From the NCBI GenBank assembly GCA_964428335.1, contig CAYRXW010000001.1:268449-332448 (forward strand): a stretch of 64,000 nucleotides of DNA, read 5' to 3'. Both the position numbers and the translations under genes were made by a program. Within the stretch, counting starts at the first letter, position 1. The number at the start of each line of letters is the position of its first letter. Of this stretch, positions 42,666 to 50,330 are shown in pieces. Below the pieces are notes generated by a model, which did no database searches, was not told the origin of the DNA, and was given only the letters and a program-made list of their open reading frames with translations. The DNA comes from GW2011-AR15 sp964428335 (GTDB lineage Archaea > Nanobdellota > Nanobdellia > Woesearchaeales > GW2011-AR15).

Positions 42666-42830
42666 ATGGAAAGATTTCAGATAAATATTGAAGGTTATGA
42701 AATATGTGAAAAAAGGGCTGAGTATGGGGGAAATAGCGCAAGAGTTTATGTTCCAAAACATTGGAGAGGCAAAAAAGTAAAGCTAATTTTATTGGAGGAT
42801 AGTGATAATCATGAGAAAATCAAAAATTAA
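42666..42830 (+). CDS. DUF2080-family (transposon-associated, AbrB-like) small protein
   Basis: 54 residues: MERFQINIEGYEICEKRAEY, then GGNSARVYVPKHWRGKKVKL. The GNSARVYVPKxWxGKKVK pattern is that of DUF2080, labelled transposon-encoded in databases, and it resembles AbrB/MazE swapped-hairpin DNA-binding proteins. The frame overlaps the methylase start by 20 nt. Its own start carries a 17-bp palindrome. It could be a regulator of the methylase, or an antitoxin-like gene whose partner is elsewhere. Confidence 0.75.
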   Translation: MERFQINIEGYEICEKRAEYGGNSARVYVPKHWRGKKVKLILLEDSDNHEKIKN

Positions 42831-43980
42831 CTCAAATTTTGCAGATATTCAAATGGTGCGTTATATGGGGAATAAGCGCAATATTTTATCTCATGTAATA
42901 AGTGCTATAATGAAAATTCATGATCCTGAAAAAATATTTTGTGATCTTATGGCAGGAACTCATTCTATAAGTTATGCAATTAAAACATTAAAAAATCATC
43001 AGATAGGTATAATCTCTAATGATAGCCAAATATGTAGCTTTATTATTGGAAAAGCACTGATAGAAAACAACACGCTAAGCACTATTGAAATAGAAGATGC
43101 AAAAAAAGATCTTAACTCAAATTTTTATAAAAATTCATTAGCATTAAAATCTAAATGGAAAGATGAATTTATAAAAAAAAATCAATATAGAACACATAAT
43201 AAAATAAATTTGGCACAGCAATTTTTTCATAAAGAACCTTATTGTCTCTTTACTTTTTATTTTGCAAATATCTTCTTTTCTCTTAATCAATGTAACGAAA
43301 TTGATAGCTTTAGATATGCAATAGAAAAAATAGATGATCCAATTAAGAAAAACATTTATCTTGCTTGTTTGATTTATGCAGTCAGTTATGGTAGTTCATC
43401 ATTTGGTCATTTTGCTCAACCAAGAAAAGTGACTTCTGAGGTCAGACGGATAAGAAAAAGATCTATTTATGAACTTTTTTTCAGAAAGTTAAAAAACTTA
43501 AAAATAAATTTAAATAATAAATTGAACAAATGTTTTAATAAAGATTATAAGGAATTATTTTTAGATAGGGATTTTTTATCAATGGTTGAGAACATTGGAA
43601 CAATTTACTTAGATCCACCTTACTCTCCTGCAAATTATTCAAGATTTTATCATGTCTTAGAGACTCTAATAAAATACGATTATCCCAACAATGAATATAA
43701 AGGTTTGTATAGGCATAACAGATTTTTATCAACCTTTTGTAAGAAAACTAAAGTAATTGAATCATTTGAAGAAGTCATTAATTTTTCATTTGGTATAAAG
43801 GCAAATCTTGTTATTAGTTATTCCAACACTGGATTACTGACTAAGAAAAAAATAATGAATCTGTGTAGGAAAAAATATTCAACAGTATGGAGTGAAAAAG
43901 ATATACATCACATTCATTCAACCCAAGGTAATAGAAAAAAAAATGGAGTTAAAGAACTAATTATTGTTGCAAAATATTAA
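42811..43980 (+). CDS. D12-class DNA adenine-N6 methyltransferase
   Basis: 389 residues from the ATG at 42811 (a GTG at 42802 is also in frame). The class D12 features are VRYMGNKRNILSHVI at the N-terminus, SAM motif I-like DLMAGTHSISYAIK, and catalytic DPPY (268-271) in IYLDPPYSPANYSRFYHV. The central target-recognition domain (about 70-230) is lysine- and phenylalanine-rich. These enzymes methylate adenine in short DNA sites, often in type II restriction systems. No endonuclease gene is beside it; the neighbour is a GHKL ATPase in convergent orientation. The region is more AT-rich than the flanking genes, in line with acquisition. Confidence 0.85.
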   Translation: MRKSKINSNFADIQMVRYMGNKRNILSHVISAIMKIHDPEKIFCDLMAGTHSISYAIKTLKNHQIGIISNDSQICSFIIGKALIENNTLSTIEIEDAKKDLNSNFYKNSLALKSKWKDEFIKKNQYRTHNKINLAQQFFHKEPYCLFTFYFANIFFSLNQCNEIDSFRYAIEKIDDPIKKNIYLACLIYAVSYGSSSFGHFAQPRKVTSEVRRIRKRSIYELFFRKLKNLKINLNNKLNKCFNKDYKELFLDRDFLSMVENIGTIYLDPPYSPANYSRFYHVLETLIKYDYPNNEYKGLYRHNRFLSTFCKKTKVIESFEEVINFSFGIKANLVISYSNTGLLTKKKIMNLCRKKYSTVWSEKDIHHIHSTQGNRKKNGVKELIIVAKY

Positions 43981-43981
43981 T

Positions 43982-45454
43982 TTAAATGTATTTATCTAGA
44001 TCTTCTCTTATTTCTGGACAAGATATCTTCAATATCTTATTTTTACTATCTTTGATTTGAATTATCCAATTATCTGATTTTTCATTCAATACCATATTGT
44101 ACTCATTATTATCAACATATATCTTTTTTTCATCAAAATTCAACCCTATGTTTACTTTGGACAATTTACTCCAAGAAACTTTTTCACTTGAAGATAGTCC
44201 CGTGAATGAACTTATTTTTGCTTGCATTCTATTTGCTTCTTCCTTTAATATAGAATCTACTCTTTCTAATGGTATCTCTTCTTTGTTTATTTTCTTTTTA
44301 ATATTCCTTGAAGTACTAAGTGATATTATCCCTTCTTGCTGGGCTTTTTTAACTCTTTGTATTACTTCTCTTCTTTTTTGAGTTTTCTTCTTATGTAAGT
44401 CAATTGCATTTTTAATATAAGGATATAACTCTCCTTCGCTATATTCTCTTATATCTTGATCTTCTTTTTTTGGTGGACCTGCAAGTGCATCATACGCAGG
44501 ACTTTCTCTTAATATATCTCTTTTATTGTGTGTTACTGGAAAATCATCTAGATAAAGTTCCCCAATTAATTTTTGGAACTCTGTATGAGTAGGTATTCCA
44601 ACTCTTTCAAACATTGCAATTAATCTATTTCTCCAAAAAATATGAAACCCATAAGCCAACTTAGAAACAACACCAGTATCTCTTTCGCCTGTAGGCCTAA
44701 AACCAAACCACCCTTTTACTTTTTGTCCAGTAGACAATTGAAAATCTAATTTATACTTACCATCGGAATGTTCTTCATCCTTTTCAAGATTGATAGGTTC
44801 AGGTTTCACATATTCAGAATTAACTTTTATTTTTACAATATTGTTTTGAATGAGTTGGGAATATTGCAATCCAAAATTTTTTTTCAATCTAGTTATTTTT
44901 TCTTTGTACACAGGTATTTCTTTTCTTTTTTTAATTTTAATAATTGTACCATGCCAACTTCCTTCGTCTTTTTCTGTCGTAATATCAAAATTTTGCCAAT
45001 CTCCTTCTTTTATGAATTTTGTTTCATCAAATACTAATGAATATCTTTCATTGCATTTATAATGCTTTGAGATTATCTTAAACTTTGATCCTAAAGCAGA
45101 TGCACTAGTTTTCAAACCCAGTCCAAAAAACCCAAGTCTTTTTTTCTTTTCTTTTTCTTTATCAACATATGCTAACTTCAAGCAAGTTTTAAAATCCTCA
45201 AAAGTCATTCCAGTTCCATTGTCACTTATTTCTATATCATATTCTCCTTCTGTACCATATTCAAATGTTCCACCTGAATTTTCAAATTGAATGTGAACTT
45301 CAACAGGATCTTTAATTTCATTTATTCTCGCATCTATACTATTATCAACTAGTTCACTAATTGCTTGCCAAAGAAAATAACCTGATGCTTTACCCATTTT
45401 TGTAATTAGCTGTCTATCTGGTGTAATATCTACTTTCAGTGGAATTTCTGCCAT
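43982..45454 (-). CDS. GHKL ATPase, MORC/HSP90-like
   Basis: 490 residues. The Bergerat ATP site is complete: N box AISELVDNSIDA (E34, D37, N38, D41), G1 box ISDNGTGM (D78-N-G80-T-G82) and G2 box RLGFFGLGLKTSASALGSKF. The following domain includes IFWRNRLIAMFERVG and LYLDDFPVTHNKRD, which recall the S5-like domain of MORC ATPases. The last 190 residues have a coiled segment (KKKTQKRREVIQRVKKAQQE) and a beta-rich end. Prokaryotic MORC relatives occur in restriction-modification and other conflict islands. It is convergent with the methylase, two bases apart. Confidence 0.8.
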   Translation of the reverse strand: MAEIPLKVDITPDRQLITKMGKASGYFLWQAISELVDNSIDARINEIKDPVEVHIQFENSGGTFEYGTEGEYDIEISDNGTGMTFEDFKTCLKLAYVDKEKEKKKRLGFFGLGLKTSASALGSKFKIISKHYKCNERYSLVFDETKFIKEGDWQNFDITTEKDEGSWHGTIIKIKKRKEIPVYKEKITRLKKNFGLQYSQLIQNNIVKIKVNSEYVKPEPINLEKDEEHSDGKYKLDFQLSTGQKVKGWFGFRPTGERDTGVVSKLAYGFHIFWRNRLIAMFERVGIPTHTEFQKLIGELYLDDFPVTHNKRDILRESPAYDALAGPPKKEDQDIREYSEGELYPYIKNAIDLHKKKTQKRREVIQRVKKAQQEGIISLSTSRNIKKKINKEEIPLERVDSILKEEANRMQAKISSFTGLSSSEKVSWSKLSKVNIGLNFDEKKIYVDNNEYNMVLNEKSDNWIIQIKDSKNKILKISCPEIREDLDKYI

Positions 45455-45501
45455 AATATGATAAAATGCCTTACTACTATTTAAATATATCTATTTAATT
45501 A

Positions 45502-45585
45502 TATACACTTTCATTAAAAATGTATAGCGTTATGATCGATCTACTTTCCTATTTCGATCCTATGTATTAATTGTCAAAGTGTATA
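45502..45585. repeat. 10-bp inverted repeat upstream of the GHKL ATPase gene
   Basis: TATACACTTT (45502-45511) and AAAGTGTATA (45576-45585) are reverse complements 64 nt apart, in the spacer between the divergent GHKL and 45886 genes. Several GATCG motifs lie inside and beside the repeat. A looping operator or an old element border are possible. Confidence 0.4.
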
Positions 45586-45597
45586 GTGCCGATCGTA

Positions 45598-45644
45598 ATT
45601 CCTTTTGGAATATGATGGTCTAGATTCAATATTCCCAAAGGAAT
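45598..45644. promoter_or_regulatory. Tandem ATTCC-N4-GGAAT dyads forming a larger inverted repeat
   Basis: ATTCCTTTTGGAAT (45598-45611) and ATTCCCAAAGGAAT (45631-45644) are each dyads. Extended by two bases, the pair forms a 16-bp inverted repeat with one mismatch. They lie about 20-70 nt before the TATA-like TTAAATA at 45667. Two sites of the same operator upstream of the 45886 gene are likely. Confidence 0.5.
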
Positions 45645-45666
45645 ATCTGTAATATTTTAGAAAAGC

Positions 45667-45695
45667 TTAAATACTACCTTCGCATACTTATGTAG
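45667..45695 (+). promoter_or_regulatory. Promoter of the 45886 gene
   Basis: AAAAGCTTAAATACT fits a BRE/TATA pair. A start of transcription about 25 nt later, near 45695, would give a leader of about 190 nt, exceptionally long for this window. Confidence 0.45.
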
Positions 45696-45719
45696 TTTAC
45701 AACTATAAAATTCAACAAA

Positions 45720-45800
45720 AGGTGAAATAAAAATGTAAATAAACTGATTTCAGCGGAATCACCGAAGCGGCAACCCCGCCTCTATCAGTCAGACGTTAGA
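45720..45800 (+). ncRNA. Candidate structured leader RNA with start-stop element
   Basis: AGGTG (45720-45724) is followed 8 nt later by ATG-TAA (45733-45738), a minimal start-stop frame. Then comes a GC-rich patch in very AT-rich DNA: ACTGAT (45743-45748) pairs with ATCAGT (45784-45789), enclosing hairpins CGG-AATCA-CCG (45754-45764) and GCGG-CAACC-CCGC (45767-45779). This makes a small three-way junction. No known riboswitch or ribozyme class is recognised. The real start codon at 45886 is 97 nt further with its own AGGTGT site. Confidence 0.45.
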
Positions 45801-45885
45801 AGAAAAGGTTGTTGTTTCTAATTAAAATACTTTTCCATTAGGTCATTTGCATTTGGAAGATTCTAAAATACAGGTGTAATATAAA

Positions 45886-46470
45886 ATGAAACAGAAAATA
45901 AAAAACATATTTGATAGTAAAATATTGCCTGATTTGGGCAAAATAAAATCCAAAGAGAAATATATACATATCCTTACAGAGCTTGCGCTAAATAGTGGTG
46001 CAAACAAAGGAAAGGGTTTAAGAGAGGCTCAAATAAGTGAAGACTTGCAGCCTGCAAAACACATACTTGATAAGCTAGCAGATAAAGGGTTTGTTGAAAT
46101 TACCTTGCCTGTTGGAGATGGAACCATGCTTAATGATCCCATCAATAACAAAAGGCAACTTTTCAATAAGCAAAAAATGATTGAGGATTACTTTGAAAGG
46201 TTTAGAAATCATGTTTCAAACGATATTTCAATCAAAGAAACAGTCAAGGACATCCTTAATTTGGTATCTGAAAGCGAACTTAAAGATTGGTTAAATTCAT
46301 TAGACGATAAGTATGACTTTAAGGAATATAACCAAGTTGTATTTGGAATGTTGGCAAAAGGGCATGAAATTAAGATTCAGGGGTATGGACCATTGCAGTG
46401 GAGAAGCCTGGCAAAATTTTACAACATATCTGAAGCAGTGAAAAATATGTTGGAGGATGAAAAAAAATGA
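45886..46470 (+). CDS. Hypothetical protein, possibly winged-helix
   Basis: 194 residues. The section KYIHILTELALNSGANKGKG through QPAKHILDKLADKGFVEITL has the helix-helix-turn-helix-wing order of a winged-helix domain. The C-terminal half is helical (ISIKETVKDILNLVSESELK). No family name can be given. It has AGGTGT 9 nt before the ATG and sits behind a long leader. Its stop overlaps the next small gene (ATGA). It could regulate the neighbouring divergent methylase/ATPase unit. Confidence 0.55.
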   Translation: MKQKIKNIFDSKILPDLGKIKSKEKYIHILTELALNSGANKGKGLREAQISEDLQPAKHILDKLADKGFVEITLPVGDGTMLNDPINNKRQLFNKQKMIEDYFERFRNHVSNDISIKETVKDILNLVSESELKDWLNSLDDKYDFKEYNQVVFGMLAKGHEIKIQGYGPLQWRSLAKFYNISEAVKNMLEDEKK

Positions 46471-46643
46471 TAAGAATAAGACTTTCAAAAAAAGCACAAG
46501 TAGATTTTAGATTTATCGCAAAATATCCTGCTGCAATATTTGCAGCGGGAGGACTACTTTGCATTATACTAGAAAAAAATGGATGGGCAACAACGCTAAT
46601 TGTTCTCGCTGTTGCCTTGCATCTACTATGGCTTAAAAGATAA
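46467..46643 (+). CDS. Small membrane protein (58 residues)
   Basis: The frame starts in the ATGA overlap with the previous gene and encodes 58 residues: a basic start (MIRIRLSKKAQVDFRFIAKY), a hydrophobic segment (PAAIFAAGGLLCIILE) and a second one (ATTLIVLAVALHLLWLKR). Two membrane helices in a hairpin are likely. The size and overlap resemble small membrane partners in accessory modules, but no toxin or holin family is recognised. Confidence 0.6.
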   Translation: MIRIRLSKKAQVDFRFIAKYPAAIFAAGGLLCIILEKNGWATTLIVLAVALHLLWLKR

Positions 46644-46669
46644 TTTTTTCTTTTTTTTATAAAAAAATC

Positions 46670-47089
46670 CTAAAAAATCTCTTTTCCTAATACTTTGTAT
46701 TCCAATCCAAGCTTCCCGGAACCTTTGACAAATGTCATCAAAAATGCCAGGGCAAATACAAGAGCTGAGATTCCCATGTTTACTGCAGGATTCCAGTTTC
46801 CATTTGGAGCTACATGGCCGATATAATACGCAACAACCATCATTATCACTCCGAAGAATGATGCAATCCTTACTAATACACCTGTAACTAATGAAAGCCC
46901 TATCATGAATTCAAATACTCCTGCAAACCAGATAAAGCTCCATGCCGGAGGAGCTCCTCCAGGCATACCCCAAAGTCCAAAAAGCTTCTGTATCCCAAGC
47001 ATAAAGAATAATCCACCTATACCTAGCCTAAAAATTAAATAGATGTATTCTGAATACCTTTTTTCTAGCATTCTTCCAATTAAATTCAT
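46670..47089 (-). CDS. DoxX-family membrane protein
   Basis: 139 residues from the ATG at 47089, with GGAGGAATAAAA upstream. Four membrane helices and the phrases RLGIGGLFFMLGIQKLFGLW and MVVAYYIGHVAPNGNWNPAV mark the DoxX family. It ends the ArsR-led operon. DoxX proteins often accompany glyoxalase-type genes in bacteria; the reaction is unknown. Confidence 0.8.
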   Translation of the reverse strand: MNLIGRMLEKRYSEYIYLIFRLGIGGLFFMLGIQKLFGLWGMPGGAPPAWSFIWFAGVFEFMIGLSLVTGVLVRIASFFGVIMMVVAYYIGHVAPNGNWNPAVNMGISALVFALAFLMTFVKGSGKLGLEYKVLGKEIF

Positions 47090-47102
47090 TTTTATTCCTC
47101 CA

Positions 47103-47474
47103 TTAATACTGAACAATTGGTTCAAATCCGCCATAAGCCATCCTTTTCATATCAAAAGGCATTTTCATGTCCTTGATTTTTGGATCCTTCATCATCTCTT
47201 TCATGACTTTGGCATTGACTTGGTCCCTGTGCTTCCTTGATTTATAGATTATGAACGAAAAAAAGACAATTTCATCTTTTTTTGTCTTAGCCATCTTAGG
47301 GAAGCTCCAGACCTTCATGCCACCCGCATCATGATTCAGGTCATCTCCTTTGCATTCAAGATATTGCAAAGCACCATGCTTCATCCATACCTTTCCAGCA
47401 TCCTGTGCTATCTTCTTATAGGCTTTTACATTGCTTTTCTTTACGCTTAATACAAATCCATCAACATATGCCAT
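47103..47474 (-). CDS. DUF1428-family protein
   Basis: 123 residues (MAYVDGFVLSVKKSNVKAYK ... DEIVFFSFIIYKSRKHRDQV ... MPFDMKRMAYGGFEPIV). This is the DUF1428 family, a ferredoxin-like alpha/beta barrel relative common in soil bacteria. GGMKVWSFPK is normally GxxxSF. It is in the ArsR-led operon. Confidence 0.85.
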   Translation of the reverse strand: MAYVDGFVLSVKKSNVKAYKKIAQDAGKVWMKHGALQYLECKGDDLNHDAGGMKVWSFPKMAKTKKDEIVFFSFIIYKSRKHRDQVNAKVMKEMMKDPKIKDMKMPFDMKRMAYGGFEPIVQY

Positions 47475-47488
47475 TTTTTTTTCTTACC

Positions 47489-47917
47489 TCACTTTTTTAA
47501 ATTCCTTTTATCAAAACTTATCATCCACTGCACTCCGTATTTATCAGTGAAAGATCCAAAATAAGCACCCCAGAATGCATCTGAAAGGGCCATCTCAATC
47601 TTTCCTCCTTTTGAAAGGGCCTTATACAGCTTATCAGCTTCTGCCTTGCTCTCAACATCGATTGAGATATAAAAGTTGTTTCCCATTGTAAGCTTGAATC
47701 CCATTGATTCAGGCGCATCAGTTCCCATTAAGATTACATTTTTTCCTAGAGGGAGTGCAACATGCATAATCATATTTTCTACGCTGCTTGGAACGTTACT
47801 CCCAGGTGTGTCCTTGAATCTTTGAAGCACAGTAAATTCTCCTCCGAACACAGATTTATAGAACTTGAATGCCTCTTCAGTGTTGCCGTTGAAATTTAGG
47901 TATGGGTTTATTCTCAT
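47489..47917 (-). CDS. VOC-family protein (PhnB-like glyoxalase fold)
   Basis: 142 residues. Start NPYLNFNGNTEEAFKFYKSV, middle MHVALPLGKNVILMGTDAPE and end FWGAYFGSFTDKYGVQWMIS are typical of PhnB-like VOC proteins. Metal-ligand positions are only partly kept, so the enzymatic activity is uncertain. RBS AGAGGAATAAAAA is almost identical to that of its operon neighbours. Confidence 0.85.
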   Translation of the reverse strand: MRINPYLNFNGNTEEAFKFYKSVFGGEFTVLQRFKDTPGSNVPSSVENMIMHVALPLGKNVILMGTDAPESMGFKLTMGNNFYISIDVESKAEADKLYKALSKGGKIEMALSDAFWGAYFGSFTDKYGVQWMISFDKRNLKK

Positions 47918-47937
47918 TTTTTATTCCTCTTTCTAAT

Positions 47938-48849
47938 CTATTTTTTCAGCGCTTTGGCTGCTTTTCCTTCATAAGCTTCCTTTATTTTTCTTATGTCAAG
48001 CCTTTTCATCTGGAACATTGCAGCCATTGCCCTTTGCGATTTTACTTTGTCTTTCCCGCTGATTAATTCATCAAGGCCATCAGGCACAACCTGCCACGAG
48101 ACTCCAAATTCATCTTTCAGCCAGCCGCACATGCTTTCCTCACCTTTCTTTGTGAAAGAATCCCAGAAATTATCAGCTTCTTCCTGGTCCCAGCATCTGA
48201 TCAAGAATGAATTTGATTCATTGAAATCAAACTTATGTTCCCCTGGCCCATCCATTGCAGAAAAGTTCATGCCTTCAATCATGAATGATGAAAACATCAC
48301 TTTCCCTTCCATTCCAGGCATTTCTTTTCCATATTTTTGCATATGGATGACTTTTGAATCTGAGAACAGCTTGGTATAAAGTTTTACAGCAGATTCAGCT
48401 TTCCCGCATTTTTTATTCACAAATAAAAGGCAGGGGATTATGCTTTCTTCATCTCCCAGCATCACCTGCCATGAAACTCCGAATCTATCTTTAAAAAAAG
48501 CATATCTTTCACTGAAAGGATACTTATCAAGGGCCATCATCACTTCGCCATCCTTTGAAAGCTTTGAATAAAGCGAATCTACTTCCTTTACTGTTTTTGC
48601 ATATGCAAAAAAAGACACTGAAGGATTCAGCCTGAATATCGGCCCTCCGTTAATCGCTCCAAATTCTATGCCCTTCAATTCAAATGATATTGTCATCACA
48701 CTTCCAGGCTTTTTTCCTGAAGGTACTGAACTCACTTCATCATACCTTTGGCTTCCAAGGATTTTTGAATCCTTGAAGATTGAAACATAGAACTTTGCTG
48801 CTTCCTCAGCATTATCATCAAACCATAAAAAAGGGACAATCTTCTGCAT
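47938..48849 (-). CDS. Tandem VOC-domain protein (PhnB/3-demethylubiquinone methyltransferase-like)
   Basis: 303 residues holding two PhnB-like VOC domains, about 1-130 (KIVPFLWFDDNAEEAAKFYV ... FKDRFGVSWQVMLGD) and 140-285 (IIPCLLFVNKKCGKAESAVK ... LKDEFGVSWQVVPDG). Bacterial relatives usually have one such domain per protein; the fused pair is like the constitutive dimer of two half sites. The label methyltransferase in databases is not supported by any SAM motif here. Confidence 0.82.
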   Translation of the reverse strand: MQKIVPFLWFDDNAEEAAKFYVSIFKDSKILGSQRYDEVSSVPSGKKPGSVMTISFELKGIEFGAINGGPIFRLNPSVSFFAYAKTVKEVDSLYSKLSKDGEVMMALDKYPFSERYAFFKDRFGVSWQVMLGDEESIIPCLLFVNKKCGKAESAVKLYTKLFSDSKVIHMQKYGKEMPGMEGKVMFSSFMIEGMNFSAMDGPGEHKFDFNESNSFLIRCWDQEEADNFWDSFTKKGEESMCGWLKDEFGVSWQVVPDGLDELISGKDKVKSQRAMAAMFQMKRLDIRKIKEAYEGKAAKALKK

Positions 48850-48851
48850 TT

Positions 48852-49386
48852 TTATTCCTCCATTCTCTCAAAAATCTTTCTTGTGGTATTATAATTACGT
48901 ATTGTCATCTCCCTGTAAATCTTCTTTCCTATCATCTTTGTATACCCGCTTTTTACAAGACCGCTAAGAAGAGTTGTCATATACAAAACCCCTTCGCCAG
49001 TCTTGATGAAGTCAACTTCTTTGTTTAAATCTATTTCCTTTAACACATCATCAGGTTTTTGCTTTTTAAGGAAAGCGACATAGCATCTAAGGTCATCCCT
49101 TTTATTCCAATCTTTTGGCACATCCAGGATGACTTTCTTCATCTGTTCATGGCTTCTTACCATACTCTTGAATCATACCTGAAAGCTTCTGAAAGTGAAG
49201 TTTCAATCTTTTTCTCAAGCCTTGCTGCATCCTTTTTTGTAGATTCAAATATGACATTCCCGCTCTGGATGTAAGTAGAGACATTACTAAAACCCATTCT
49301 TTCAAAGCAGGCTTTCAGGTCAGCCATCTTTATTATATTATTCCCGCCTACATTGATTCCTCTAAGCAAGACAACAAACTTACCAT
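48852..49386 (-). pseudogene. DUF1697-family gene broken by frameshifts
   Basis: Two frames together make one DUF1697 protein. The N-terminal half (frame ending 49157) has FVVLLRGINVGGNNIIKMAD and TYIQSGNVIFES; the C-terminal half (48852-49163) has KVILDVPKDWNKRDDLRCYV and VDFIKTGEGVLYMTTLLSGL. The halves meet at RYDSRV/MVRSHE, needing one extra base. The true ATG at 49386 is also one base out of frame with the conserved start, so there may be two indels. Either a decayed gene or assembly errors; both sites fall in the same octamer ATGGTAAG. Confidence 0.75.
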
Positions 49387-50330
49387 CAATTTTTCCTCAA
49401 TTTCACAAGTAGCTCGTCAAGTTTTTCAAAGCTTGAATTCCATCCAGCTATTACTCCCATCTCAGCATGTTTCTTCTTCTCTTTTGCATTTGGATGGATT
49501 ATTCTAATTGTTAATCTTGATTTTTTTCCAAGGCTTTCGAAGAAAGCTGCAACGACCATTCCCTCAGGCAGGTTGATATCTGTTGTCTTCTTGAAATCCT
49601 CACCAAATTCATCAGTGCTCATAATCAACTCCTTCTCTATTATCTCCTTGTATGTCCCTTCAGAAGGATAGTCTTTCCCATCAGGTCCATGCATCACATA
49701 GATTGCTCTCCCACCTTCCCAGAATTCCTGTTTTTCAACTGTCGTATCAAAATCTTTTGGTCCAAACCACTTCTCGATATGTTCTTTCTTAGTCCAGGCA
49801 TCCCAGAGAAGATCAAGAGGAGCATCGAAATCCCTGACAATTATTATTTCTCTTTCTTTGGCTTTTTCTTCAACATGCTGCGAAAGCCTTCCTAATGTCT
49901 GCTTGCCACCTTCTAAGGCATTGACACTTTTAATTTTTTCTTCCAGCTCTTTTTTGCTGGCCATAGCAGCAGTCAATGTGACCTTAGTCATGCTTTTTTC
50001 CCATTCAAAATTTATGGTTGTCTCAAAATATCCAGGCATGCCTCTATCTCCATGCTCATACATAAGGAGAGACGGCTTCTCTATCTTCAGATACCTGACT
50101 TTATTGTTATAATCTTTCCCATCAGGCCCGTGCATCACAAATACCCAAAGTCCTCCTGGTCTTATATCCATTTTTTCGGTAGTAATCTTAAATCCATCTG
50201 GACCCCACCATTCTCCTATGTTTTTTGGATCTATGAACGCGTCAAAAACCAGCTCTTTTGGTGCATCAATCACCTTTGTGATTATCATCTTATTATCCTT
50301 TGCAATCCCTATTGATTCATTTCCTTTCAT
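49386..50330 (-). CDS. Tandem AHSA1/SRPBCC-domain protein
   Basis: About 314 residues with two AHSA1-type SRPBCC domains, near 15-150 (ITKVIDAPKELVFDAFIDPK ... EWWGPDGFKITTEK) and 160-310 (IVRDFDAPLDLLWDAWTKKE ... KWFGPKDFDTTVEK). In bacteria these are normally separate single-domain genes controlled by ArsR neighbours. The ATG at 50330 is preferred; one at 50351 would overlap arsR by 35 nt. The 3' end abuts the DUF1697 gene (TGATGG). Probably binds a small hydrophobic ligand. Confidence 0.82.
   Translation of the reverse strand: MKGNESIGIAKDNKMIITKVIDAPKELVFDAFIDPKNIGEWWGPDGFKITTEKMDIRPGGLWVFVMHGPDGKDYNNKVRYLKIEKPSLLMYEHGDRGMPGYFETTINFEWEKSMTKVTLTAAMASKKELEEKIKSVNALEGGKQTLGRLSQHVEEKAKEREIIIVRDFDAPLDLLWDAWTKKEHIEKWFGPKDFDTTVEKQEFWEGGRAIYVMHGPDGKDYPSEGTYKEIIEKELIMSTDEFGEDFKKTTDINLPEGMVVAAFFESLGKKSRLTIRIIHPNAKEKKKHAEMGVIAGWNSSFEKLDELLVKLRKN

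Noticed and set aside
45743..45789. Hammerhead-like CTGAT ... GAA ... pattern in the structured leader
   Set aside because: The conserved CUGAUGA and GAAA core is not present and the stems do not fit a hammerhead; left as an unclassified three-way junction.
47938..48849. 3-demethylubiquinone methyltransferase activity
   Set aside because: The name is a database legacy; the protein consists of two VOC domains and has no SAM-binding motif.
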